NCBI GenBank assembly: GCA_004431415.1
Contig: QPMI01000563.1
Coordinates: 1 to 64,000, forward strand
Reading direction: 5' to 3'
Source: Cyanophora paradoxa
Taxonomy: Eukaryota; Glaucocystophyceae; Cyanophorales; Cyanophoraceae
Length of the DNA stretch: 64,000 nucleotides
Shown: positions 23,501 to 32,797 of the stretch, one piece after another
How positions within the stretch are numbered: the first letter of the stretch is position 1
Layout of the letters: every line of letters begins with the position of its first letter
Program-made: the position numbers and the translations under genes
Notes under the pieces: generated by a model
What the model saw: only the letters and a program-made list of their open reading frames with translations
What the model was told of the DNA's origin: nothing
The model's database searches: none

Positions 23501-24828
23501 CAAAGCCCAACGACGACCTCCCTCCGGGCTCGGAGCAAGTTGTTGCGGTATGGGATCACCAACCAGGGGTGACGTCGCACCCCTGGAGGCTGTGCAACAC
23601 GCACAAGTACGCCCAGCTCGAACCCCGTCTCGCAGCGGAGACATCGTCGGGGGGAGGCCCCCTCGTTGTGGTCATTGAGTGGCCGCGGGATGACCCCATC
23701 ATCATCGGGGCCGCCATTAAACAGGGGGACGAGGTTGTCCAATATATGACGCCATACATATTTCAGCCAGTCAAACAGGATGACGGTGGCAGGAAACGGG
23801 GCAAGCGTGAAGTCGTCCCGTCGCCGTCGATGACACATTTCTAGACGCTGTCCGAACCTGCAGCACTCCCACGCGGTATGCAATGCCCCATTCACGTCAC
23901 AAAATATTCAGATAATGTCTGCAGGTTGAACGTCGCAGAAGGAGCCGCAGAGGATGCCCGCCGCAACTCTCGAGACCCATTCTGAGGCGAGCATAACTTT
24001 TCAACGCTTACACAACGCTTTTCCAGCGCTAACGTTGATATTGCGTTGCCGTGTTTCAAATGCAGAACGGACAAAAAGCTGTATGTCCAGCCGTCTCCGG
24101 AAGACGGCGGCGGTGTTGTGTGCGTGCAACGGCATATTTTGTGGGCATTGCGTTATTACTTACACGTCTTGGCAGAGATGTGAACCACGCGTTGAGGCCT
24201 CACCCGATTTTGTGGCACCTGGGTGGGGGCCGCATTTCCAAGAAGGCCCTCGCAGATGAGGTGGCAACGCACATCTGGAACGGACGGAAACAGATCGTGA
24301 AAACAGTTCTCAAGCTGCGATGGCCGCCGCATTTCGATCTCGAGCCACGAACGCGTCTCGTGGTTCGCGGCAGGAGGAGTACGGAGAGAGAACACACCAT
24401 CCTCGTGCCATTCGACCAGTCCAAGACAGCATACGGACAGGCACCCGGGCGCGTCCTGCACTTCGACACATCCACGGTTTACTACGTGCAGTACGCTCAG
24501 GTAGAGCTCGATTGGGATGCCGAGTACGAACTCTTCCTAGCCCTGCAGGTAACTACGCAATTCCAATGCATGCGTTGCGTTTCCGCTGCTCACGTGTTGG
24601 ATGCAGCACGAGGAGACGGACGCCGAGGGCGAGATGACTTTTGCACTTCGGAATGGCCCCGCGGTCACTGTAGGAAAGGTGGAGGATCGCAGGACCTTCC
24701 GCCGTTCTATCTCGTACCGGCCACACCCGCGGCCGCTGCGTGGCGAAATATCGGACTTCAACGAGGGAACAGTGGAGGGCAAGGACAACTGGTGGCACAA
24801 GTGGGACATCTTCATGCTCAAGAAGTAG
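20519..24828 (+). CDS. element gene 1: large charged protein, function unknown
   Basis: Starts MAPKKAKWPSKGLTTTKG at 20519. Exon 1 (to about 21255) has a mixed alpha/beta opening (WPAELMKDAERQLRFTQSVG, LDLYFYDPEADTLDLRTASR) and a basic stretch PRAKKRAATG. Later exons give KKDLSHLQSLTRCKKEIYF and DDHYKLEGISRPGILDVADF, then a very acidic run (ESDEEDDVEDKLEDDNE), then Lys/Glu/Ala coiled-coil exons that are tandem copies of each other. The C-terminal half returns to globular sequence: YLCFTKPNDDLPPGSEQVVA, GPLVVVIEWPRDDPIIIGAA, EYELFLALQ and the end DNWWHKWDIFMLKK. One frame meets TAG at 23842-23844, so either an intron removes it or this is two genes. GC content is lower than in host genes. Not recognised as any known transposase. 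Confidence 0.55.
22443..22930 (+). repeat. tandem exon-intron repeats inside element gene 1
   Basis: Three successive units consist of a Lys/Glu/Ala exon (starting AAGGAGGCCGAG or AAGGCGGCCGAG) preceded by a roughly 65-75-nt intron starting GTGCAGT and ending CGCAGCGCAG or CGCAGCACAG. The introns at about 22455, 22632 and 22821 are clearly related to each other in sequence, so whole exon-intron units have been duplicated in tandem. Confidence 0.75.
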
Positions 24829-25181
24829 ATTCTGTTGAAGTAGAAGTAGATTAATGTGCAGAAAGTAGCCATTGTGCAACTGCTTCAGCTTGTGTTCTCT
24901 GCACAATTTACAAGTCTTACTTTACAAGTCGTACTTGTGGTACTGATGGGGATGAAAGTTGAAGTGTGGGCAGGCTGGACGTGCTCACAGTGAAGTGGAT
25001 ACTGCTTAGTCGAGTGGGATGGAAATTCAAAGGATTTGGCCGCTCGAACTCGAAGGATGAGTTTAGTAGGTAACTCAGTGACTAGATCTGTAGTCACAAG
25101 TACTAGACAAGTACTCGAGAAGCTCTGAAGCAATTTGTAGTATTCTAGAGTTCTCAGATTTGTACTACAATCATGCGTCCA

Positions 25182-25372
25182 ACGATCATGAGTCATGAGG
25201 CTAACTAGTCGGGTTCTAAAGTTGAACTACGATCATGAGTCATGAAGCTTAGTAGTCCGGTTCTAAAGTCGAACTACGATCATGAGTCATGAAGCTTAGT
25301 AGTCCGGTTCTAATGTCGAACTACGATTATGAGTCATGAAGCACATTAGTCTGGTTCTTAAAGCGAACTACA
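25182..25372. repeat. 47-bp tandem array between the element's convergent genes
   Basis: GAACTA recurs at 25224, 25271, 25318 and 25365, a strict 47-bp spacing. Units share CGATCATGAGTCATGAAGC and AGTCCGGTTCTAA with a few substitutions. The flanking 24829-25181 and 25373-25705 hold no gene; they contain short CAACGC-type words near 25588-25625. Confidence 0.85.
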
Positions 25373-25705
25373 GCCAGGGTTCTTGAAACGCACGCACACA
25401 AGTAGACTAGCTATAGTCGTGTTCAAGATCTAAAATTGTACTATGACAATGAATGTAGTATCAATAAAGTATAGTAGTAGTAGCAATAAAGTATAAATTA
25501 TAGTACATGATTCCTAAAGAAGAAGAAGAGTATATATGTATAAGACACGCCCCAGCCGAGCGCGCGCTGCATGCAGCCTGGCAGGACACAACGCATTCCC
25601 AACGCATGCGTTGCGTTTCCGTTGCACACCGGTTCCCTCTCTCAGTTCCCTTTCAATTTTCGCATCTCTGTCAGTTCCCTTTCAAGCAAATTTCTGACAA
25701 ACACT

Positions 25706-27641
25706 TCATACACCATGCCTAGTGTTGGCCATATTCTGCTGGAATGTCTGCATCATCATCTGAAAGTGCTGCATCATCTGCTGCATCTGCTGCATCTGCT
25801 GCTCCATGCTGGGTGCCGGGGGCATAACTGGGCGCACAGGGCTCGAGGACATAGCTAGCCTAGACTGAGGGGCTAGTGGGTAACATGGTGCTGCCAAGGC
25901 GGCTTCAAGCTCTGCCTGCGTGTAACTTGGCCCGGAGTTGGGGAGGACAGGCACCCCGTGTGTGTCCCGAGGTGCGGGCCCAACTCGAACTGGCCCACGA
26001 ATGGGAGAGCTGGATCCAGAGGATGGCAGGGTAGAAGAAGAGAAAGACGGCCCCAGAGGGAGTGGGGGACCAATAACGGGAACCGCCCCTGGGACTGGGC
26101 CAAGACCCCTCGCAATTGGGGCTGACCCAACAGGGGGCAGCACCACCCCAGGTGCATAGTGCGGCCAGGCGCATCAATTTTAACACGCGGCCAGGCGCAT
26201 CAATAACAACATCTCACCATGCGGGGGCAGGGGCCCCATGCCTTGGGCATCTCAAAGAAGTCGACAATTGCCCGATCCCAGAAACCAATCACCTTGATTG
26301 GATGGAGGATCCCGTCGGGCTGCCTCCTCTTGTTCTTGAGCTTGCAGACTGGACTGCAGCCCCATCCCCACGACCGCAGGTGAGTCTTAGTCACGATTGG
26401 TTTGTCGGTGGACAGAAAACTCACCAAATCTTGACGTAGATGCGGACCAGGTAGCGAGGAATCGCGTACCTTTGCTTCGCATTGTTGTATACACCGGTGC
26501 CACCTTTGTGCCCGCTCTCAAGGTGTTCGCGCTGCGCACGATCATGACCGCGTCACAAACAGTGCAATGCAGTGGACATAAAAATTAAAATGTATTCTGT
26601 TCAACGCATGGTCAACGCATGTGTTGAGAATGTCCAACGCTAGCAACCCAACGCTTGCGTTGAAGATGCGTTGCGCGTGCGCAGAGAATTGCGTTGTACC
26701 GCGATCGCACCTGGATGCAGATGAAAATGTCCTCGTCACACACCAGCTCCCTGCCCAGTGGGGGGCGTCGCCCGAATTTCCTCGCTTCAAGCGGTTGTCA
26801 ACCTGCTTCTCCACCACCAGCCGAAGCTTGCGCCTTGGCCGCGGGTTGGGCATGGCGAGCTCCTCCGCTGTCAGGTTGTCTGTCGGATCTGGAACCTCGC
26901 GCAGCGTGTACTTCCCCTCATGAACTCGCGCCAATTCTTCACCCGCTTCACATGCTCTGGGCTGCCGCTGGGCTCGGGCGCGTCCGGGTTTTCGAGGATG
27001 TACTTAACGTGTTCGATGTCGGCGCGAGATAGCAGCACCGCTCCGGGCTTCACACGCTGTATAGCGGCTCGATATTCTTCGAAAGTTACGCGCTGCACTG
27101 ATGCTGCTGGGACCGGTTCAGCGCCTCGGGATTCGGCGAACATCCGCTGGACTCGGTGGCGAAATTCGGTGGTGTCGATGCGCTTGCCGGCTGCTGCGGC
27201 CGAGCCCTTCTTTTGTTGTTGCTGCCTCGAGCTCGAGCTCGAAGCCGCTGCCTCTGCTGGCTGTGATTCTGAAGCTGCTGCGCCATCTGCGCCCACAGCT
27301 GCAGGTGCTGGTGGCTGCTTCCGAGGGCGCCCGCGCGGCCGCGGCGGTTCACTAGTATTTGGCCGCTTTCGATTACGCGGCTTACTGCTCGAACTCGCCG
27401 CCTGTCCGCTCGAGGTGGACGGCGCCTGCTGGCCGCTCGATGGTGCTGACTGCTGTTGGTTGCTCGATTGCGATGACGATGCCGCTGCTGCGTTGCTGGG
27501 CATGTCGATGCGAATGTTAGGAAACAGAGTCTTGCACAGGAAGTTATTGCCGCAGAGCCCGGACAGATTCTCTGCGGGTGGACACCTGCATTCGAACTTG
27601 TTGGGAAGGTCTCTGACATCTGGATGCTCCCACCACCTCAT
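25706..27641 (-). CDS. element gene 2: AT-hook-containing protein, function unknown
   Basis: Starts MRWWEHPDVRDLPNKFECRC at 27641. A Cys-rich opening (FECRC..SGLCGNNFLC) is followed by a Ser/Gln-rich linker with an AT-hook-like PPRPRGRPRKQPP, suggesting DNA binding. Next is a helical part (TEFRHRVQRMFAESRG, EHVKYILENPDAPEPSGS, VKRVKNWREF), then basic PRPRRKLRLVVEKQVDNRLK. Downstream exons give HKGGTGVYNNAKQRYAIPRY and VCKLKNKRRQPDGILHPIKV. The last exon is Pro/Gly-rich and ends in a Met/Gln coiled coil (EQQMQQMQQMMQHFQMMMQT). The reading frame breaks near 26920 at a 4-base C run (+ strand); one more base there would restore it, so I do not call it a pseudogene. No catalytic motif recognised. 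By analogy with two-gene transposons it could be a DNA-binding accessory or the transposase itself. Confidence 0.55.
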
Positions 27642-27789
27642 TGCTGATGTGCCTAGGGCCGCGCCTTCGGGCTCGGTGCGCGCGCGCGGCTCCCCGACCG
27701 CTTCCCGCCAGTGCGGTCCTATACCGGTAGCCCGGCGGTAGGCTATAATGATAGGCGATTTCGATCGCGACAGCTAGCCTAGCAGTACT

Positions 27790-27899
27790 CCCCAACGCAA
27801 AGCTCCGGCTGCGCTGGCCGGCGCCTTTTTTTCTGCGATGGCTCAAAAGCGTGCGCCATAAAAATAAGATGGCGCGCCATTTTATTTGGCGCACTACAA
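27790..27899 (-). repeat. right terminal inverted repeat of the 7.6-kb element
   Basis: 110 bp, inverted partner of 20294-20402. It ends GGCGCACTACAA and is followed directly by TGA, the same trinucleotide that precedes the left end. Confidence 0.9.
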
Positions 27900-27902
27900 T
27901 GA

Positions 27903-28200
27903 TGCGCGGCCCCATTTGCTTCGAGGCGGGGTACAATGCGCTCAGCAAGTAGCGTGTCCTTCTAGGCTGGGAAGATTCGAAGCTGTGGGGCCCGGCCGAC
28001 GGCCGTCCAGCGACTCGGCTTTCCGCAAAAGCTGGCGCAGAGTCACTGCTGACCCCGACAAAAGCTTAAGGGGAGCACAGCCGTTGACGTTCTCATGGCG
28101 CATGTCTACCGCCTTCTTGCGTCAGAGCGGGCATTGCCGTGCGCTGACGCTTTTTGTTGACGGCGTCGCTGTGTCTCACCGCATCCGGCCGCCTCGTAGG
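27903..28200. other. short spacer right of the element
   Basis: Between the right TGA and the candidate start of copy B. Short open frames occur (for example ATGGCGCATGTC near 28096) but none joins convincingly to copy B. Confidence 0.4.
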
Positions 28201-31200
28201 ATGGACGGCTGGGGGCTCATCGCGCCTCCCCAGGTCCGACGTCGGCAGAGCGGCCTCGCATGCGGACGCACAAGCTCATTCTCATTCGCACAGAACGCCG
28301 TCTTCGAGAAGCTGGAGGCGAGGGAGGCCGCGCGAGGGCCCGCCCCAGCGCTCGTCTTCGACACAGCCGTCCACCAGCTGCACTGGTGCGCCGGCCGGCC
28401 GCGCTGCGCCCAAGGCGGCTCCTTTCATCTCTCGCTGATCTCCGCCTTTGCCGCGGCAGGCTCCGCTTCCCGGATGCGGCTGCGCTGGCCGGCACGGGCG
28501 TCCTGCTCACGGCGAACAAGCTGGGCCCGCCCAGCATCGCCGTCCAGGTGCGGCGCGCCGCTGCCGCGTCCTCCCGCGCAGCGCTCAGCGCCGCGGCGGC
28601 AGTCTTCCGAGTGGACGGTGTACCTGGTGGTCGGCGCGGATGGCACCGTCGGCCCCTTCAGGTGCCCTGCACCCCCCTCCCCCCCCGGATTTCGCTGACA
28701 GGGCCGCGCCGCGGCAGCTTCTCGGAGGCCGCTCAGGCGCGTCCTCCGCCCGTGCCCCGCGCGGTGTCTCCTGACGGCGCCGGCGCGCGGGGGCAGGATG
28801 CGGAGCAGGCGGTGGAGCTGCTCGCGAGGCGGGCGGACACCGGCGCGCCGCTCACGGACGCTCGCATCGTCTTCGTCCCGCGGGGCGAGCTCGAGGCGGT
28901 GAAGGCGGAGGTGGAGGCCTCGCCGCTGAACTCGCAGCCGTCACCGGTGGCGTTCTCGCCCCCCGGCGCTCTCCTCTCCGACGCCTCCTCCCCCGCCTCG
29001 GTCGACTCGATCGCGAACGATCGCGACTCGAGCATCCGCTCCTTCGCTTCCCCTCTGCTCCCCTCGTTTTCCTCCGACGAGAGCTGCGATGCCTCCCCGG
29101 TCTCCCGGCCGGCCTGGCCCAGCAAGCAGACGGCGGCAGACCCCGCCGCACCTCTCGAGCACGCCGCCCGAGTTGCCGAGCGGCGCGCTGCCGACCGTTC
29201 TGTTCTCGGTCAGCCACCCGCCCGCCGCTCGCTCACACGCCACGCTGACACCAATAACCAGCATTCTGTGACCCCGCGGTCATCTCGGGCCTCGAGTCGC
29301 TCGTGATCGGCGCGCGGGACGGCGGGGCGGCGGGGGCGGGGGCGGGGGAAGGGGAGCGGCCGGCGCGGCGGGTGCGGCGGGTGGTGCCGGGCCTGGAGGA
29401 GAGCGAGAGCCTCCTCCGGCGCATCGACGCCGCCGCGGACGGCAGCGCCGGCGACGTCGACGACGCCCCGGCGCCGCCGCCGCCGCCCGCGCTGCTCGCC
29501 GCCGCCGAGGCCGGCCCGACGCGGCTCTGGCGGGGCGGCGGGAGCAGGACTTCGTCTTCGAGAGCGACGCGGCGCGGGCGGCGTTCGAGGAGCGCGCCGG
29601 CGCCGCGCTGCGGGCGCTCGCCGCGGCGCCCTCGCCCGACACCGCCGCCGCCTTCCTCCGCGCCTTCGGTGCGCCCGCCACGCCGCCGACGCCGGGACGG
29701 GGCCCGACCGCCGCCGCTGACCCGCGCGCGCGCGCAGCGTCGGGGCCGGCGCTGGACTCGCGGTTCGTGTCGGCGCCGTCGGGGCAGCGCGACCTGCGGC
29801 GGGCGGCGCTGCTGCTGCGGGCCGCGGCGCGCTCGGTCGCCCGGAGCAGAGCGCGCTCGGCGGCCTTGTGAGCTCCGCTGTCAACGGGTGCGGCGACCCC
29901 GTGCTGGCCCGCGCTCCCGCCGACGCCCTCCGCGCCCCTCCGCAGGATCATGTTCTTCTCGCGCTTCGCGCCGTACGGGACCCGCCGCTCCCGCCCTCGC
30001 GGGCGGTCCGACGCGGGCGGGGGCAGGGAGAAGCTGGTGGCGGCGTGCGAGCGGAGCTGGGAGCTGGCGGACGCGGTGACGCCGCCGACGACGGGCGTGG
30101 CGCTGGACCTGGCGCTCGTGCCCGTGCCGCAGCTCGTGCAGCTCGCGCGCCTCGCCGCCGCCTTCCTCGAGCCCCTCAGCGAGGAGAGCCCGGGCCCTAC
30201 GCCGAGGCCCGCCCCGCCCCGCCCCGCCCCGCCCGCCCGCCCGGCGCCCCTCACCCGAGGCAGGCCCTCTCCTTCCTCGGCCTCCGCCTGCTCCAGAACC
30301 TCGAGGCGCCCCCCCCCCCGCGCCCTCCGCCGGCCCCCGCGCTCACGGCGCGCCGCAGGACGAGGAGGCGTGCAGGGTGCTCTACTCGGCGTGGGAGCTC
30401 GTCAAGAGGCGCGGCCTCTCGCCGTGCAGGGCCGAGTGCCGGGCGATCCGCTGCATCGCCATGAGCCTCGCGCGCCGCAACCAGAACGAGAAAGCGGGCG
30501 AGATCGCCAAGGCGCTCTACTGGTGCGGGGGGCCCCTGGGGAGCGCCGGGGCGCGGGGCGCGTGGCGAGGGCGGCGCAGGTTCGACCAGACGGGCCCCCT
30601 CTCGACCCGGGACTGGCGCCTCAAAGCCGGCTCCATGGAAGTCATCAGTGCGCGCCCCGCCGCCGGCCCCGCCCCGCCTCCTCGGCTCACCTCCTCGCTC
30701 GCCCCAGTGCGGATCGCGCTGAACGTGCGGGACTGGGCGACCGTGCAGCGCGAGTACGGCCACTTCGAGCACCTCGTCGAGGACCAGATGGACCCCGTTC
30801 GACCCCGCCCCGGCCCCGGGGCCCACGCCCCCGCCCGCCACCCTTACCCGCCCCCAGGACGACCCCGACCGCGACAACTACCACTTCTACTTCACGGTGC
30901 CCGCCCCGCCGCCGCCGCGGCTGCGTGGCGGTCTCGAGCGGGGCGGGGGAACGGGCAGGCGAACAAGGGCGTGCTGGCGCTCCACACCGGCCGCTTCCTC
31001 GACTTCATCGGGCACTACCGGCGGACGCTGCGGGTGATCCGGGAGGGGGCCGAGCTGCTCTTCGCGAGCCCCCTCCTCGACGTGCGCAACGCCTTCAGGG
31101 CGACCCCCTTCTCGCCCCGCGTCCTCGTCTCCGCCTTCCGCCTCGTCTGCCTCATCCAGCGCACCCTCGACTGGCGGTCCCCGCCCCCGCGCCCCGCGCC

Positions 31201-31632
31201 CCGTCCCTCCCCTCACCCCCGCCCTGCCCGCAGCGGCGCCACCCCCGTCCTCGCGCACTTCCTCTACACGCTGGGCAACGAGTACCGCCGCCTCGGGGAC
31301 GCGCGGCGCGCCGCCTCGACGCTCCGCGAGGCCCTCAAGGTGCCCCCGCCCCCGGCCCCCGGCCCGCCCCGGCCCCGCCCGACGCTCGGGCGGCCGCCGT
31401 GCAGGAGTACGGGCGCTTCCCGGGGACCTTCCCGGGGGACCACCCGCGCGTCCTCGCCGCCCGCGCCGCCCTCGCCGCCTGCTCGGCCCCCCCCTCCCCC
31501 GCCTCCTCGCCCGCCCTCTCCCCCGCCTCGGAGGTCCCTTCCTCGCCGGGGAAGACGAAGGGGGCCGGGGGCAGCCCCGCGGGGCCCCTCTCCCGCTTTT
31601 TCTCCTCCCTGCTCCGGCCCCGGGCCCCCTAA
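28201..31632 (+). CDS. helical-repeat protein of unknown function, copy B of inverted duplication
   Basis: Candidate first exon MDGWGLIAPPQ (28201-28233) splices in phase 0 to NAVFEKLEAREAARGPAP. The same domain order as copy A follows: LRFPDAA..LLTANKLGPPSIA, SSEWTVYLVVGADGTVGPF, disordered linker, VVPGLEESESLLRRIDAAAD, ACRVLYSAWELVKRRGLSPC, FIGHYRRTLRVIREGAELLF, and a TPR-like NEYRRLGDARRAASTLREAL. It ends LSRFFSSLLRPRAP at 31632. Between about 29510 and 30270 the frame is lost repeatedly, each time at a C run one base shorter than in copy A. This looks like systematic undercalling, though real decay is possible. It lacks the 60-nt intron of copy A. The Ser-rich linker (about 28950-29270) differs strongly from copy A while neighbouring exons and introns are nearly identical. 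Function unrecognised. Confidence 0.6.
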
Positions 31633-32797
31633 CTAATAACTCCCGAGTCCAGCTTTCAGCCCGGCGAGCTCCTGAAGGCCCGGCTTCATTTCCTATTTCC
31701 GATTTCGTGAACACCCAACAGACAGACTGTGCTGGGGGGAGCCCCCGTTGAGTAGTGTTTTTTCAGGTAATCAAAGAACGTCAACAGATAGTTGTCTAGC
31801 TTCGTTTCATTTGTACAAACCAACACATGTAGTGTAAGTAGAGCGAAACCAACACGTGTACTGCAAGTAGAGCGAGTTTGGTCCGTTGTCGGACCTCGGG
31901 AGTTCAAAGAGTGCAACTGACTTTGTGGTATAGGTATTTCGAAACAGTGTCGCTCGCTGCCACAGTGCAACTGTTGCTCTTGGGCTTCCGGCAGTGACTG
32001 TGCGTTGAAAGCTTAAGTGGCTACTAGGCTATAGCCCGAATTTTCTCGGATTAACATCAGTTAATCGGCCGCATTTATTTAGTACCTATTCACAGTGACT
32101 GTACGTTAAGTGCGATTAGTTTCGCTTTATCACACTATTAATACTTTGTGATGCATGAGTCACTGAGTGCTGTGAGCATCTGAGGGCGGCAGCGCAGAGA
32201 GAGGGAGGAATTCGAAACTTGAAGCTTTAATTAACAGACAGCTCGAGAGCTCGCGACAGCATGCCCTTTCGAATTTCGCCGGGCCGGAGACTGCCCGGAG
32301 TCCGACAGTCCTATCGATATCAGCCGAAATCACGAATTTTTTCGAATATGTTGCAATTGAATCATTGACTCAGTGAATCATGGATCCTTGAATCTTGCAG
32401 CCCGCCCCGGAGCTGCCATGCTGGCAGGCAGTGGCAGCTCGAGACTCGGCCCACTTGCAAATTCGTTGCAATTGCAAGACTCGGTCAATGATCAATCAAA
32501 ATGATGAATCATAGCATCGATATCATTAAATTTTGCAGCCTGCAGCTGGCAGGCAGTGGCAGCTAGTAGTGCCAGCTACTAGTACCTACTACTACCTGCC
32601 AGCTAGACTCCGGCTGCTAGAGTCCGATTACTAGTGCAACTTGCTGGCAATTCCAAGTTCATTGCAAGTTCAAAAATTAAACTCGGTGGAGAGCTAGTAC
32701 TCCGGTATCTGTGATTCAATTTCAAGTTTAAAGCGAGTTGATTAGTTCACCGTCAGCGCTGCAGCGAAGCGACGTCGACGCGGAGTGCGGGCGGGGA
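31633..32797. other. intergenic DNA between convergent genes, no gene seen
   Basis: Contains 3' flanks of copy B and of the minus-strand gene that ends at 32798. CTGGCAGGCAGTGGCAGCT-like words repeat at 32415-32440 and 32540-32570, with CTACTAGTA palindromes and ATCATTGAATCA-type repeats. No coding signal. Confidence 0.55.

Larger units (their letters stand above)
20294..27899. mobile_element. 7.6-kb TIR element with two convergent unrecognised genes
   Basis: The termini are inverted repeats of 109 and 110 bp that match except for one substitution and one single-base indel. Both ends are immediately flanked by TGA (20291-20293 and 27900-27902), consistent with a 3-bp target duplication. The element begins TTGTAGTGCGCCAAATAAAA. 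Inside are a plus-strand multi-exon gene (20519-24828) and a minus-strand multi-exon gene (27641-25706), meeting tail to tail around a 47-bp tandem array. A 3-bp duplication and two genes are reminiscent of PIF/Harbinger elements (transposase plus DNA-binding protein), and CACTA and Academ elements also make about 3-bp duplications. However, I could not find a DDE catalytic motif, PolB, helicase or reverse transcriptase, so I leave the class open. Confidence 0.75.

Noticed and set aside
21722-23895. Minus-strand open frames rich in Leu/Ser/Arg (22.0-22.65 kb) as genes
   Set aside because: They are the reverse complement of the Lys/Glu-rich exons of element gene 1.
25706-27641. Element gene 2 as a pseudogene
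   Set aside because: The single frame break near 26920 lies at a C run and is explained by one missing base, as elsewhere in the window.
20294-27899. CACTA (En/Spm) assignment, because the ends contain CACTACAA
   Set aside because: The word reads CACTACAA at the right end and TTGTAGTG at the left, the reverse of the CACTA...TAGTG orientation required of that superfamily.
20294-27899. Maverick/Polinton or virophage-like element
   Set aside because: TIRs are short for that class and the duplication is 3 bp rather than 5-6; no PolB, integrase, packaging ATPase or capsid motif could be read.
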